DNA of 64,000 bases from Serinus canaria. Taxonomy: Eukaryota > Chordata > Aves > Passeriformes > Fringillidae. The stretch spans positions 19,168,765 through 19,232,764 of the forward strand of contig NC_066322.1 in NCBI RefSeq assembly GCF_022539315.1, written 5' to 3'. Positions 12,853-24,613 of this stretch are shown one piece after another. The notes under the pieces were generated by a model. The model did not search any database and was not told the DNA's origin. It worked only from the letters and a program-made list of their open reading frames with translations. Made by a program: the position numbers and the translations under genes. Positions within the stretch are counted from its first letter, which is position 1; the number at the start of each line of letters is the position of its first letter.

Positions 12853-15349
12853 TCAAAATAGATTTATGACTCTGCAGAAAAAAATTCAAATATGACAGTT
12901 TTTGGATGATAGCAGTTTGTACAACCTGTGTATTAAAACCAGAGCCACTGTGTGATAATTTGACACCAGATCATCCTTTCTTCTCTGTGAGCAGGTCTCA
13001 CTCCTTAGGTTTCTGTTCAGATGATATGGGGTTCTTAATGCCCATGCTACCTCCTTTCTCCTAAGTCCCCATGAGCCTGGGTCTTTTGTTCCTGGGTGGC
13101 AGCAGGAACCATCTGTAAAACACAGAGGCAGGGGTGTTTTTTGTGACCTGTGTGCCCTACATAGACACTCACAGTAGATGCTCTGTTTGCCCTGGCCTAT
13201 GCATGCTTCTGCTGAATCCTTTCCATAAGTTCATTATGCTCAACACATTTTAGGGTGCATTATTTTTTCTGAGATTGTAACAGCCCTTGTCAAACAATAA
13301 TAACAAAGCTTATTGTCATTTTGATTTTTATCTTAGGATACTTAGTAATGAGTAAAAATATCTATTATCTATTATTCCAGCAATCTGTGTGAAAGAGCTA
13401 AATCAGAGTGTGACCTTAAGTGCAATTGTAGCTAAAGAACAGGCTGTAAAGGTAGAGCAAATCCATCTTGGAATGACTGCAGTCTCGGATACCTGATCGT
13501 GCATGAAAGGATGATTTATCTTCTGCTGTTAAAAGAGAGTACATTGGGAAGGCCTATATAAAAAGTCAATGGCAGCAAAAAGCAGGGATGTAAGGGAAGC
13601 TGGAATAGCTGCTCAATCCATAACAGTGTCATGTGTTTGATGTAACTGCCTGACTTGGAAGAGCAGGATTATAATGAAGGGGTTATACATAAAAGAGGTA
13701 GGTAACGTTCCATTAGCTTTAAAAGAAAATTGAACAACTAGATTGCAAGCCATGTTTCCAAATTATTTGCTAGAAGTAACAAGTCACAGACAAATGCTCA
13801 TGCAAATCCACCTCAACCCCTCAGCTGTGGCAGCTGTCCACAGACATGCTCATAGCTCTGAGGAAGCAGGGATGCAAACACACCTCTGCTTCAAAGATAG
13901 TGAGGGGAAAAAAAAGATAACAGGAAGGTATAAAAATTGAAACTTTAGGGGAATAATTAGTCACAAAGATTTCTATGATAAAGGCAAATATGATGCAAGA
14001 ATGGATGAAGTTAGGCATTTCTAGGCATGTGGGTGCTTTGTTATAAAGTGTCAACATTAAAAAACAAGACCTAGAGAGTAACATTGGCAAAAAAAAAAAA
14101 AAAAGTGCACTACCTGGTAACAACTTAAGTTCAGCCTGCAGGTAAAAAATCCAATGTGTGATAATTTATGGTAGAAGAATCTTCTTAGGTCTTGCTGGAA
14201 AAGTAATCAAAATGTTGATGTTTCTGGGGATTTTTATTCTATTCTTTCTGTGCTGGCTGTTAAACCCAGAGAGCAGAAACAGTGCTTTGTTAGGGAACTT
14301 CTGTTTGCTGAAGGAACTTGTGTGTGTGGTTATCTTGGCTTTTGACAGATGTTGAATGAACTGAATTGGTAAAACTGCTTGTCTCTAGAAATATAACTCA
14401 GTCACACCCCAATAAGGCAGAGTTTATGCTGGCATCAAACTGAAAAAAAAAAACAAACAACCAAACCTAACCTTTTTTCCAAAATACCTGTGTGCCCTGA
14501 AATTGCCTCATGATCAGTGCCTCTCCTGAGCCTGAATCAGAAGGTTGGAGCATTAGCCTTCATTTCTCATACAGAGGTAAGTGCCAAGCTGTGCATGGAC
14601 CCAGTGCAAAGCCAACTGGCACCAGACCTTTCTGACCTGAGAACCTGATCTGGGAACTACAGGAGCCACTTCCAGAAAAAAAAAACCAAAAACAAAACCA
14701 AAAAGAACTTGATTTTTAAAGGAACTTTGTTGAAAATTAATTACAAACCAACTAGTGCACTATAAATATTCTGTGAAAGATATACAAAAGTAATACAAAT
14801 TTATGTTCCATTAGGCAAGAAAAGATACTTGTTGATGAAATCCTAAAAAACCTTTCAATGTGAGGAAATAGTAAAATATGGTACAGCCTGTTAGGGCTAG
14901 ATAATCCCTGTGGTTTAGATGCTTACTTGGAAGGGAATACATGTCTTTGTGGGTCTTTGCTGAAAATAGATCCTTTAGCGAAATATGAGTGTTCCTGTTA
15001 TTTATTTTGTATTCATTATCAGAAGGCTGTCATTTTACAAATGTGTTGAGTAGATGCACTTAATTTACCATCCTCTTCTTAGATCTACTCTTTAACCTTT
15101 TTTATGTTCTATGGTTACATAAAAGAGTCTGACCATGTCTCTTTGTGGGTTCTAGCTGGATAATTTCTAAAATATCTCCATTTTGTTTGATTTTTCTGTG
15201 CTTGACTTCCCTTTTTGACCTGATTAAAGCTGAAAACCTTAGCTTAAGAAGAATTCTGCAAAAAGCTCAGATTCTTCCTTACTGTTTCTACCAACTGTTT
15301 AAAATACAAGAAGTCACTGATTCTTTTGCAGCACTTTACATCTTTGAGG
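12853..15349. other. Intergenic, A-rich tracts only
   Basis: Contains a run of about 17 A near 14089-14104 and A-rich tracts near 14442 and 14677. No gene recognised. Confidence 0.65.
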
Positions 15350-15478
15350 TTGCGTCCAAACCCACCTGGACACAACCCAGAGTAATGTGCTCTAGGGGAC
15401 CTTCCTGAGCAGGAAGGTGGGACCAGACTTCAGTGGTGCCTTCCAACCGTCCCCATTGTGTTTGTGATTGTGGGATAG
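15350..15478 (+). mobile_element. CR1 retroposon 3'-end fragment
   Basis: Matches the remembered CR1 3' end in order: CCCACCTGGACACA, TGTGCTCTAGGGGACC, CTGAGCAGGAAGGTGGGACC, CCTTCCAACC, and a terminal GTGATTGTGGGAT resembling the CR1 8-base tail repeat. A G-quadruplex motif follows directly. Confidence 0.75.
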
Positions 15479-15481
15479 CAA

Positions 15482-15502
15482 GGGTTTGGGCTGGGGCTGG
15501 GG
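15482..15502 (+). other. G-quadruplex motif
   Basis: Four runs of at least three G, with loops TTT, CT and CT, immediately after the CR1 3' end. It meets the standard G3+N1-7 rule. Function unknown. Confidence 0.7.
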
Positions 15503-18440
15503 CTCCTTGCTGCTGGTGAAAGTCTTGTACACTCAGCCCTGTTCTTATCAGGTACCTCTGGCATCATTTGGCTGTATTTTTCTGTCTAGCAGATCAGCCT
15601 ACATGTTTATCATTAGCAATAATATCATAACAAAGTCACCATGTCTTTTCTCTGAATTTTCTCTCCCTTTATTTGTGGGAGAAAATAGAATGCTTGTGGA
15701 GAAAAAGAAAGTTTGGTAGGTTTGCAATCATACTGTAAGTCAGAAATATATTATTGGCTCTCTTTTTTGGCTAAGAAAGTAAAGATATTTTGGATATAAG
15801 AAATTTTCCCTGGGGAGAGGAAAGTTGGTAACAAGTGTTAAATATTTTATTGTAATAGTAAAATGCTTTGGCCTAGAAAGTAAGCTTTACTCGGTACTAA
15901 AAGCCATATAGCAAATTAACTAAATGCCTTGGGGTTTTGGCTTTTTTTTTTGTTTGTTTGTTTTTTTACAAAAGAACATTTTCAACACAATTCCAAAATG
16001 CCAAAATTAAAATGCACTATTGGGTAGTTATATTAAATGACCAAGACTTTTAAAGTAGTGATTAACTGGTGTGAGATATGTTTTCTCATAATTTTCATAC
16101 TTAAGATAGTAATTATGAAATATGTGGGCTCTCACAAAAGAAAATTTCAGTCTTAACATACGTGAATATCTGGGAAAGATAAAATAAATCATATTAAATC
16201 TAATAATTTCCTTACTTAGTGTACTGTTAATTCATATCCTATAACTTTGAACAGAAGTGATCTTAGGGACAGCAGTTTGTGACAGCATCATGATAGTACT
16301 GCAGAAGGAAATGGTGTGGGTATGCATGTGTGTGGGTACTTAATGCCTATAGCTGCTCAGACTGCTCAGAAAGTAATTCCAATAGTGAAATGCACATTCT
16401 GACATATAAACATGGCGTTCAACACTTGACAGGCTTTGCTGATGTAGCACTTGAGTTGTGTTTGCTGAATGCATGACTGTCATCTGAGAACGATGTGTTG
16501 TTATTGATTGTGTTCTAGCTGCAGTAGTTTTGAAAAATAAAAAATGTCTTCTGATTATTTTGCCCTGTCTTGAAGAATGTCGGATAAGTTGCACAATCAT
16601 TCTAATTAATTCTTCAGTCACTGTTGTAGATTCATCCTTAAATGAGGCTGGTCTAGAATAGGCCGACTATAAATCTTGTAGCCTTGCTGATGCTGCAATT
16701 AACAGTGCAGCCATTGGCAAGGAAATGCAAGTAGATTAGACCCCTGAAATAGTAAATGAGGATGGTGGGTACTTCAAGTGACATATTAATGAATTACTTG
16801 CTTAACATGAATACAATAACCCATATATTTCTCAGTGTTGTAAAAAAGTACATTATATTCAGTAATTAGACATTATTCTTCAAAATCTAATGAGCCCTCA
16901 GGAAAAAGACACTGGAGTAAACATCATAAGCTGGCTAAAAAAGCTTAGACTGAATGTTCATTAATACCTTTTGAGCAAACTGAAATATAACTAGTTCTTA
17001 ATGTCTTTCTGCAGTGGGAGAGAAATGAGCTTGCCTGTACTGAGAATTTGCCATTTTAAAAACAGGGAAATGAAAAAATGAACTTATATTAAGGAAACAT
17101 AAATGAAGGTAGGGAGGAATTACAATTTTGAGACCAGGTTCTGTACTCCTCTGCTTTCCAAACCCATGATATTGTAGTTAAAAAGCACTGTATTTTCAGT
17201 GGAATCACAAGAACAATGAAAGCAAACATTTAAATACAAATAGAGTTCTAAGTGCTCTCCATAAGACTTTCTGCAGGTGTACCTAGGAGCTATGTTAATT
17301 CTGGTCAGGGCTGAGCAAAGTAGCTAAAGGTATCCAAAGAGTAGTGATAAGCAGGAGTCTTGGGAAGAATGATTAAGAAAGGAAGTGCAAATCCATATGA
17401 CAAAAAAAGAGAAGGTTGGTTTTGTTGTTTCTATTAATGGATTGAACCATGTGAAGTTGCAATGGTTAACTGATATCTATGCAATTCATATGTGATTTTA
17501 TGTTTAGCTCATATTACATGTATTTGGAAACATATCAACATTTCTGCCTTAATTGCTTTGTTTTGGTTTAAAAAAAAATTTGTGAGAACTATGACTCAAT
17601 AGCAATGGAAGGAATACAGATTTTAATTTGATTTCCCTGATTGTAAAGCAATGCATTTCTTTAAAATGGTTCAGTTTTGAAGTTGCTCCCAGAGTTTCAG
17701 CCTGTTTGTTCTCTGAACTGAAATAATGTCATACCAAGCAAATGAAATGGGGCAGTTTTCCTGAGTTGCCTATGGTGGTAGAATTTTACAGTGTCTGAAT
17801 TGTACCCTCAGAGGGAAAGGCAGAGACAATTTGAATGAAAATATTGTATTAATATTGTATTATTATTTTATTAACGTCCATGAGGATATTCCTGTATCTG
17901 TGCTTTAATGTCAATTTCAGTGCCTTTCTTTCTTTTAAACATAACCTTGGTTTTGCCCTTAAGCCATCACAGGCAGGGAATTGAGGAGTCAACTTATATT
18001 ATTTTTCTCCAGTGCTTCAAAACCAGTGTTTGAAATATACAGAATTATTCACCAATAATTGTGATTGTTTTTTTCCTCTAAAATGTGAATGAGAAGGATG
18101 ACCTAGTAGTGATGAACTTCCTTATCACTTTCAACACTTGCTTTGGGAATCTTTCTTGTGGCTTTTCTTCCTTTTTCCATGTCCCAGGAGACATTAGAAT
18201 TTTATTTTCATGTTGTGATACAATTAATTTTTGGTGCCTCTTACCTCCACATACTATTCCAGAAGTCTCATGCAGATGTTTTAGGTCAAATATATAAAAT
18301 TTACAGTTTCTAAAATGCAAGAGTAACCAGTTCTAAACGAATACCATGCCACCCATTAAAATGGCATCAAAATACAGAAAGATAAAGTATAAGGTAACAT
18401 TCCCTGAAGGAGCAGTAACATGTGGTTGATTGTGCAGTTG
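15503..18440. other. Intergenic, nothing recognised
   Basis: AT-rich sequence with T-runs near 15942-15966. A 93-codon minus-strand frame at 16340-16621 has no protein-like features. Confidence 0.65.
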
Positions 18441-18513
18441 CAGAGTAGGACAGAGTAGAACAGACTATTTCAGTTGCAAGGGACATACAGTGATCATCTA
18501 CTCCAACTGCCTT
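18441..18513 (-). mobile_element. CR1 retroposon fragment
   Basis: Contains AGAGTAGAACAGACTATTTC, AGTTGCAAGGGACATACA and TGATCATCTACTCCAACTGCC. This is the reverse complement of the 3' end of a common avian CR1 subfamily with modest divergence. Confidence 0.8.
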
Positions 18514-20734
18514 AGATAATTTTGTTTTCTGAGTATTTCTATGACACTGGAAGTAAGAGCAACTACCTTAAAGCAAAGAGGAAAAAAAAATCACAGAATG
18601 CTGTTGCTGGGCTAGCTCTTGAAGGTCAGAGAATTAAATGTCCTCTTTCAAAGCAAAAAATGCACACTGTATTTTCCATATGAGCAGCCTGCTTTCAAGG
18701 GTGACCATGCTACTCCTTTTGGAATTAGAATGCAGTGCTATTTTCATGATTATTAAATTATTTGGCTTTTGATTCTACCTGTTCCATAATATAATTAGAG
18801 CCATATCTAATGGCAGCAAGATGAGTCTGCAAACCCTGTTGTGCCAGATATGCAGAACTGAGCGCTGCTTGGGAAGTGTAATTGCTGAGCCCTTTATAGA
18901 GCATTCACTGCTTGACTCCCAAACTGGGAAGGACTGCGAGCAAATTACAAAACAAGATTAGAATTCAAAATAGTGTGGACAAGTAGGAAACAGAACCCCC
19001 CCCCCATCCTTAAAAATGGAGGGCAGTTCTGTGAGGCCACATGCAAAGCATTGTGCTTTTTACAATACTGGTAATCAACTACAGAGTAGAAGGTGGGGTG
19101 TGCCTGGCTCAGCAGCACTTGCATTGACTCTATCATTCTGCTGTTAAGAAGAGGAAGGAAAATAGCAAGGGGTAAAGGGTATAGAATAGTTTGTGCTATT
19201 TTTAACATAAGCCTACCAGAAGTTTCAATATTATTACAGGTGTGTGTACCAGACTGCAATTTAAGGATGAGAAGTTTATTTTGGAGAAGGGAAGAAGGAA
19301 GGGGAAGGTTACAAGACAAGATCTTTGAGAAACAGTTGTAAGCCTCAGGTTGTTTTGTTTAGACAAGCTAATATACAGCTGCTGTACTGAAAACAGAATT
19401 ATTTCCTGTCAGCTGACTCATGAAAGCCATGAGATGGCTCTTGTCTTGTCCCTCTTGTAAGAGTCCTTGCTTTTAACTGAACTGGATTTATGTACTTCCC
19501 TTCACAGCTGAGCCAGGAAAGAACAATGGAGTTATCCAAGGTGACTTAGTGGGTGGCATTAACACATGACCTGAGATAAATTTAGTTTTTGGGTTTTTTT
19601 TAATGGAACCTCACTGAGAACAGACATAGTAACAGTCTTCAAATGTTAAAGAGGAAGGGACCATATCAGTCTCCATATTCCCTGTGTGTGAGAGAAAAGG
19701 ATGGCAACTACAGCAAGAAAATTTTAGATTTTTATATGTTAAGATTAGTTTCCCAGCTATAAGGATTGTTAACACTGCCAGGCATTTCCTAAAGGGCTGT
19801 GTAGTCCCCATTAAAGGGGATGGTGAAGAATACAGTAGACAAGTATCTGTCAAGAACTGCTTAGGTGTAGTTGAGCTTGTCATGAGGACTTTTCTGAAGT
19901 CTTCATTGAAAAGAGCTCATTTTTTCTTATTTTCCTGTTGTCACACACATAAAACCCACCCAAAGCAATGACAACATCCTTTTCCCCCCCAAAAAAAATC
20001 CCCCAAACCTAAATCAGCTTACTTCTAATTGTTTTTTACCAGTGAAAGTGAAAACTCGAACAGGGAAATTTCTACAATAAAAGTTAATATGTATGTCCCA
20101 AGCCAGAAAATGGCTACTGGCATATGATCACACATGGATTTTTTTAAAAATAAATGCTCTGAACATAAGGCAGATTATCCTAACTTTTATAGCTTCAAAC
20201 TGGCTTTAACAAAAGCTCCAGAGACTTTCTGAAGTAACAGTATTGCTCTGCTTTTCTTGTAAAAAGTAAGTTTAACTCTCATACATACAGAGTAATGTCA
20301 AAGACCTCCTGCAAAATTAGCTATACAAGACAATTTTTCTGTTGGTATTTTTTGCAATGACTTTTTTCAAAAAAAGCCCTCATACTTAATTTCCTTCCTA
20401 TTTATTTTACCTGAATAAATTTAAAGAATTTGTTTAGTCAGTCAGTGGTGTATTCTGGCAAACGCCAGCTGGATAAAATTGTAACAGATAATAAGAAACT
20501 CACATTTATCATACTGACTGATTTTTCAAAACATTCAACTACATCAAAGTGTAAATACTATCAATCTTTACCTGGTATATAAATCTTCCTGGGAACACGC
20601 CCTACCAGAGCAGTTTCAGCTGGAATCTGCTAATTTCTCTTTCCTAGCACCTGAATACTTCTATTGCCATGACAACTAACAAGTTGGAACTTAGGTCTAG
20701 ATTGAATGGGAAAAAACAGTTTTGTAACCAGCTG

Positions 20735-20890
20735 ATGTGCTTCAAAAATTATGCAAAGGAGAGTTTTTCCAGCTTGTTAATGATGCATATTCATTACATA
20801 ATTTTTAGCCATGCTACTGGTTAATGAAAGAATGGATACCCACTGATTAAAGATATATCAGAATGAGTAATTATGTATGTCATTTTGTAG
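20735..20890. other. Candidate conserved non-coding element
   Basis: Contains octamer-like ATTATGCAAAG (20749) followed by GTTAATGATGCATATTCATT and further TAAT cores, with no repeat signature. Suggests POU/homeodomain binding; conservation is untested. Confidence 0.25.
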
Positions 20891-21341
20891 GTTTGTTATG
20901 AGAGAGATCTACTTTACTTCTGAATAACCTGTGTCTGGTTAGGAAGACTAAGGTGGAAAGAAATGGCTCCATCCCATTCAAGATGACACATGCAGCTCAA
21001 AAAAAATGGGAACTTTGGGCTGGTTGGAAGTCAAGGTAGGCAACAGGCAACTAATTTAGCGTATCAAAACTTTTAGCCTCAGAACCATCAAGGTCTGGAA
21101 CAGTCATTAAGTGCTTTGCATGCAGCAAAAATGGTGTTTTGGTGTAACTGGGTGGAAAACCTACCACTTAACCTGTTTTTAAACTCAGGATGTTTTGATT
21201 TCCTTTCTAGGAAATGAAATTCCTATTGGCTAGGCTGAAGAGCCTGTTTTGAATTAAGTATTCTTACAATTGAACATGATGGCACACCTGATGATCAGGC
21301 TGTTAATCTATTGATCAAACTTTTGTGGCATTCTTGTTTTG

Positions 21342-21359
21342 TTTTTTTTTTTTTTTTTT
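21342..21359. repeat. Poly-T tract (T18)
   Basis: Uninterrupted run of 18 T, followed by ACTGCAG. It could be a slippage-prone microsatellite or the tail of an old minus-strand retroposon. Confidence 0.9.
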
Positions 21360-24300
21360 ACTGCAGAGACCTGGATATAGGCACCTAAGTGTAAGCTATG
21401 GTATTCCCTGCCCTTATCCCAGTATTTAATCTGTAACTGCAAGAGAAGGTATGTTTCTAGTTTAGGAATGCTGTTCCTTTCTCAGAAAAGAACCTCGAAA
21501 GCTTAGCACCTATCTTGTGTCTCAGTGTGGGTTCCACTAGACAGCTGAATTTATAATGATTGTTGAGTGCTGGGCCTCTAACCTTGATCTTCTGCCATTG
21601 GCACTGATAGGAATTTAGTGGTTCCTTTCAAGTACGTAGAAGATTAAGTCCTTGGTTTCTTCTGTATAACATGTTGTGAAGAAGATTAGCAATTAAAACT
21701 ATAACTGTAGAGCTGTTTTTCTTTGAGGACACAAAGATTCAGTGAAAAAAAAATATGTTCTTTGGCAGTCTTGACCTTTTGAGAGGTGAGAGAAAATCCT
21801 GCAAAATGTTAGATGGAAAGGCTTACTGTTTCCTAAAAAAGCCTTGGTATGTTCTTATATCTCTCAAAACCCCCCCTTTCTGTCAAGCAGAATGCTTAGG
21901 AAAAATTTTCATTTTTATTTGCAGTTAAGAAGCTAAAGGACTGAGGAGGATGGGATGGCAGATGAATTGTCTGTCTCTTAACAGAAATTCTTGGGGTTGG
22001 CAGAGCTTGCCGGGTCCATAGGACGAATACAGTGAAATATAAATTGTAACAAGCCTGAAATCTCATGTGAACTACTATTGAACCAGAACGAGGGAGACTG
22101 CAGACAAGATGTATAGAATCTGAAATCTGCACCCTCTGAATTTGTCACCCAAATTAACTGCCTCTGTGTCTTTGGACTCTCAGCAAGAAGAAATTATTAC
22201 AGCTTTTAGATCTAAATCATAGCTGCTTAGAACACTATGACCTTGCAAAGAAAAGGAAGGTAATGTTTTTAACCCAAGCAATAGAAATGCATGTTAGAAG
22301 TGACCTTGTGTCTTGCAAAGGCACACAGAACTTTACTGGAGGGGGCTTGTGTACATTGTGGTGTCCCTGACCAGTGCCAGGCCACCTCCTGAAATTCTCT
22401 GCCAATTCTCTCTACAGCTTAACCACAACCCTCTTTGAGGTGGGGAGAATGGATGAGAAATGTAAGACCGTCTTGGAATGGAGTTCAAAACAAGGGGAAG
22501 AAACAGAGGGTATCCACTGTGTTTGAAATATACTTTCTTCAGTTACCTGCTTAAGTCTCGGCAGATATAAGAAAAAATTAGGCTGCTTAACCTGGGTCAG
22601 AAAAGGTGGCTGAACAAGTCAGTAGGTGAAAACCAATGAAGTAACAATGGAATAGTTGCCAAAGAGAGTGATTATGTACAGAACTATGACAAACTTCAAA
22701 ATCAGTGACAAATGTCTTTGAAGGGTAAAGGAATAGAGAATGCTTTCTAATGAGAAATGCAAAAATGAATTTATGTCTGAATGCAATATTACAATCTAAC
22801 TATTTAACAGCTTTCTGGAGTTAATTAGTGATGGAAGTCCAGCTCGTCTTGCCTGCTTTTAAGAGGCAAATAAGGTTTAGTTGGAGTCAATAAGGTTCAC
22901 AGACACCCTGTTCTAGAAACTAAGCAGACTAACATGAATATGAAGAAATCAAAATCATTAAGCTTAGCAGGTAGTCTAAAAATGTACATTTGTTATAAAA
23001 AATGTATCTAAATCCAGAAGAATGAAATTAGTCATTTTATAACATGAAAGGAAATCTTTTTCTAATGGAGCTGTGGAAGTTGATTATCTGCTATGGCGGG
23101 AGATGGATTGTGCAGAGCACCACTGCTCTGGAAGTGGCAGAACTCAGAGATAAGGAGCATTGTCTTGAAAAGAGATGCTGAGGGCTGACTCAAAAGCATT
23201 TTTGCCAAGAAAGCCAATTTTCCCTCTTTTATGCTTTGAATACTGCCAACTCTATTATTGATTTGCGAGGAGAGGACACTGACTAACAAGTTGTGTCTGA
23301 CAAAATTTCTTTGAGAGGTATTAAGGTACACTCAAAGTGTAGGTTTTGCTCTAGTCCTATTTCAGATTCTAGATGTTATATACAGAAATTGGAGAAATGG
23401 GAGGAATAAAACAGTCTTCCCAGGAATATGTGTGCTTGAATCTATTTTGCATACTGAACTGTATTTTTACTATTTTGAATTAGAAATCATGGGGTTTTGC
23501 AAGTATTAGTTAACTTTTAGTTTCAAGGAATTATTATTTTGGAGGGGAAACATCTTATTGTGCAGGTGAGAATTAGTCACAACAATCAAAACATAAACTT
23601 GTGGTTTTGGGAGGAATAGGGAAGGAACATTTATCAGACTATGGTCTTGATAGCAAAAATATATCAACTGTATTCCCCAGAAGCCAGATAATATTACACC
23701 AAGTCCACCATTATTAATTTTGTAAAAATACCAGAGGAAGAACTCGGGTATATTACTCTAGTAGCTGATTTTACAGTAAAGTAATTGCAATACTTCAGTA
23801 AAAAGTAAGTAGAAATAATAACTTAAAACAATAGCAGTAGTTGTCTACACAAACTTTAATAAAGTCAATCCTGGTAGCTGAGCATATTCTGAATTAGCTT
23901 TACCAAACTGCAAAAGAAGAAAAGGAGAAAAAAGCTGATGTAATACCTAGTAAAGTACCATATGAAATGAAGCAAAAAGGTGAGACATGATACTGAAAAA
24001 TAGTGCAACTGGCCATGAAACTCGAAAAACTGGGAGAGGAAACAAATATCTTTGAAACACAATGATGGATTTGAGACTTCCTCTTTTTGCTGGATGTGAC
24101 TGATTGGCAACGGTGAAAGATGCAAAAGATCTTGTCTTTGCTCAGTCCAAGCCTTGATTTTTCCCTTCCTGGATACACAAATTTCTAAGGCTGTTTAAAA
24201 TCCGGTATGCAAATGTGGGATTTTTTTTGGCAGGAGTGATGAAGGATTGGACAGTTGCAGAACAAAATTTGTTAGGGAATTGAAGTAAACTACAGAATGT

Positions 24301-24522
24301 GAAAATTTCTACACACTATCGGTGGTGTCTGTGCAAAAACATTCACTTCAACACCTTTCTTGGAAGGTCTTCTGGGAGGTGATTGGGAATTTGGTACTCA
24401 GTGCAGCTTGTCTTTCTCTGATTCCCCAGAAGTATTAGCCAGCTGCAAAGTGCCTCTGAGCCTCTCATCATTTTCTTATGAATTCTCACTCTGCAGGCCA
24501 AGCTAGACAAGGAGACAGCTCC

Positions 24523-24544
24523 TTTTTTTTTTTTTTTTTTTTTT
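24523..24544. repeat. Poly-T tract (T22)
   Basis: Uninterrupted run of 22 T, the longest homopolymer noticed in the window. Confidence 0.9.
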
Positions 24545-24587
24545 CATTTGGGGAAATCTTGGTGCCAACTCTGTAATTAGCAAGGGT

Positions 24588-24613
24588 CTATGGACCCTGT
24601 CTATGGACCCTGT
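24588..24613. repeat. 13-base tandem duplication
   Basis: CTATGGACCCTGT occurs twice head to tail without mismatch, 43 bases after the T22 run. The lack of divergence suggests it is young. Confidence 0.9.

Larger units (their letters stand above)
18514..24522. other. Intergenic, apart from the element at 20735 and T18 at 21342
   Basis: Several 80-125 codon frames exist on both strands at 18945-19341 and 19611-19971. They overlap each other in opposite directions and look like chance. Confidence 0.6.
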
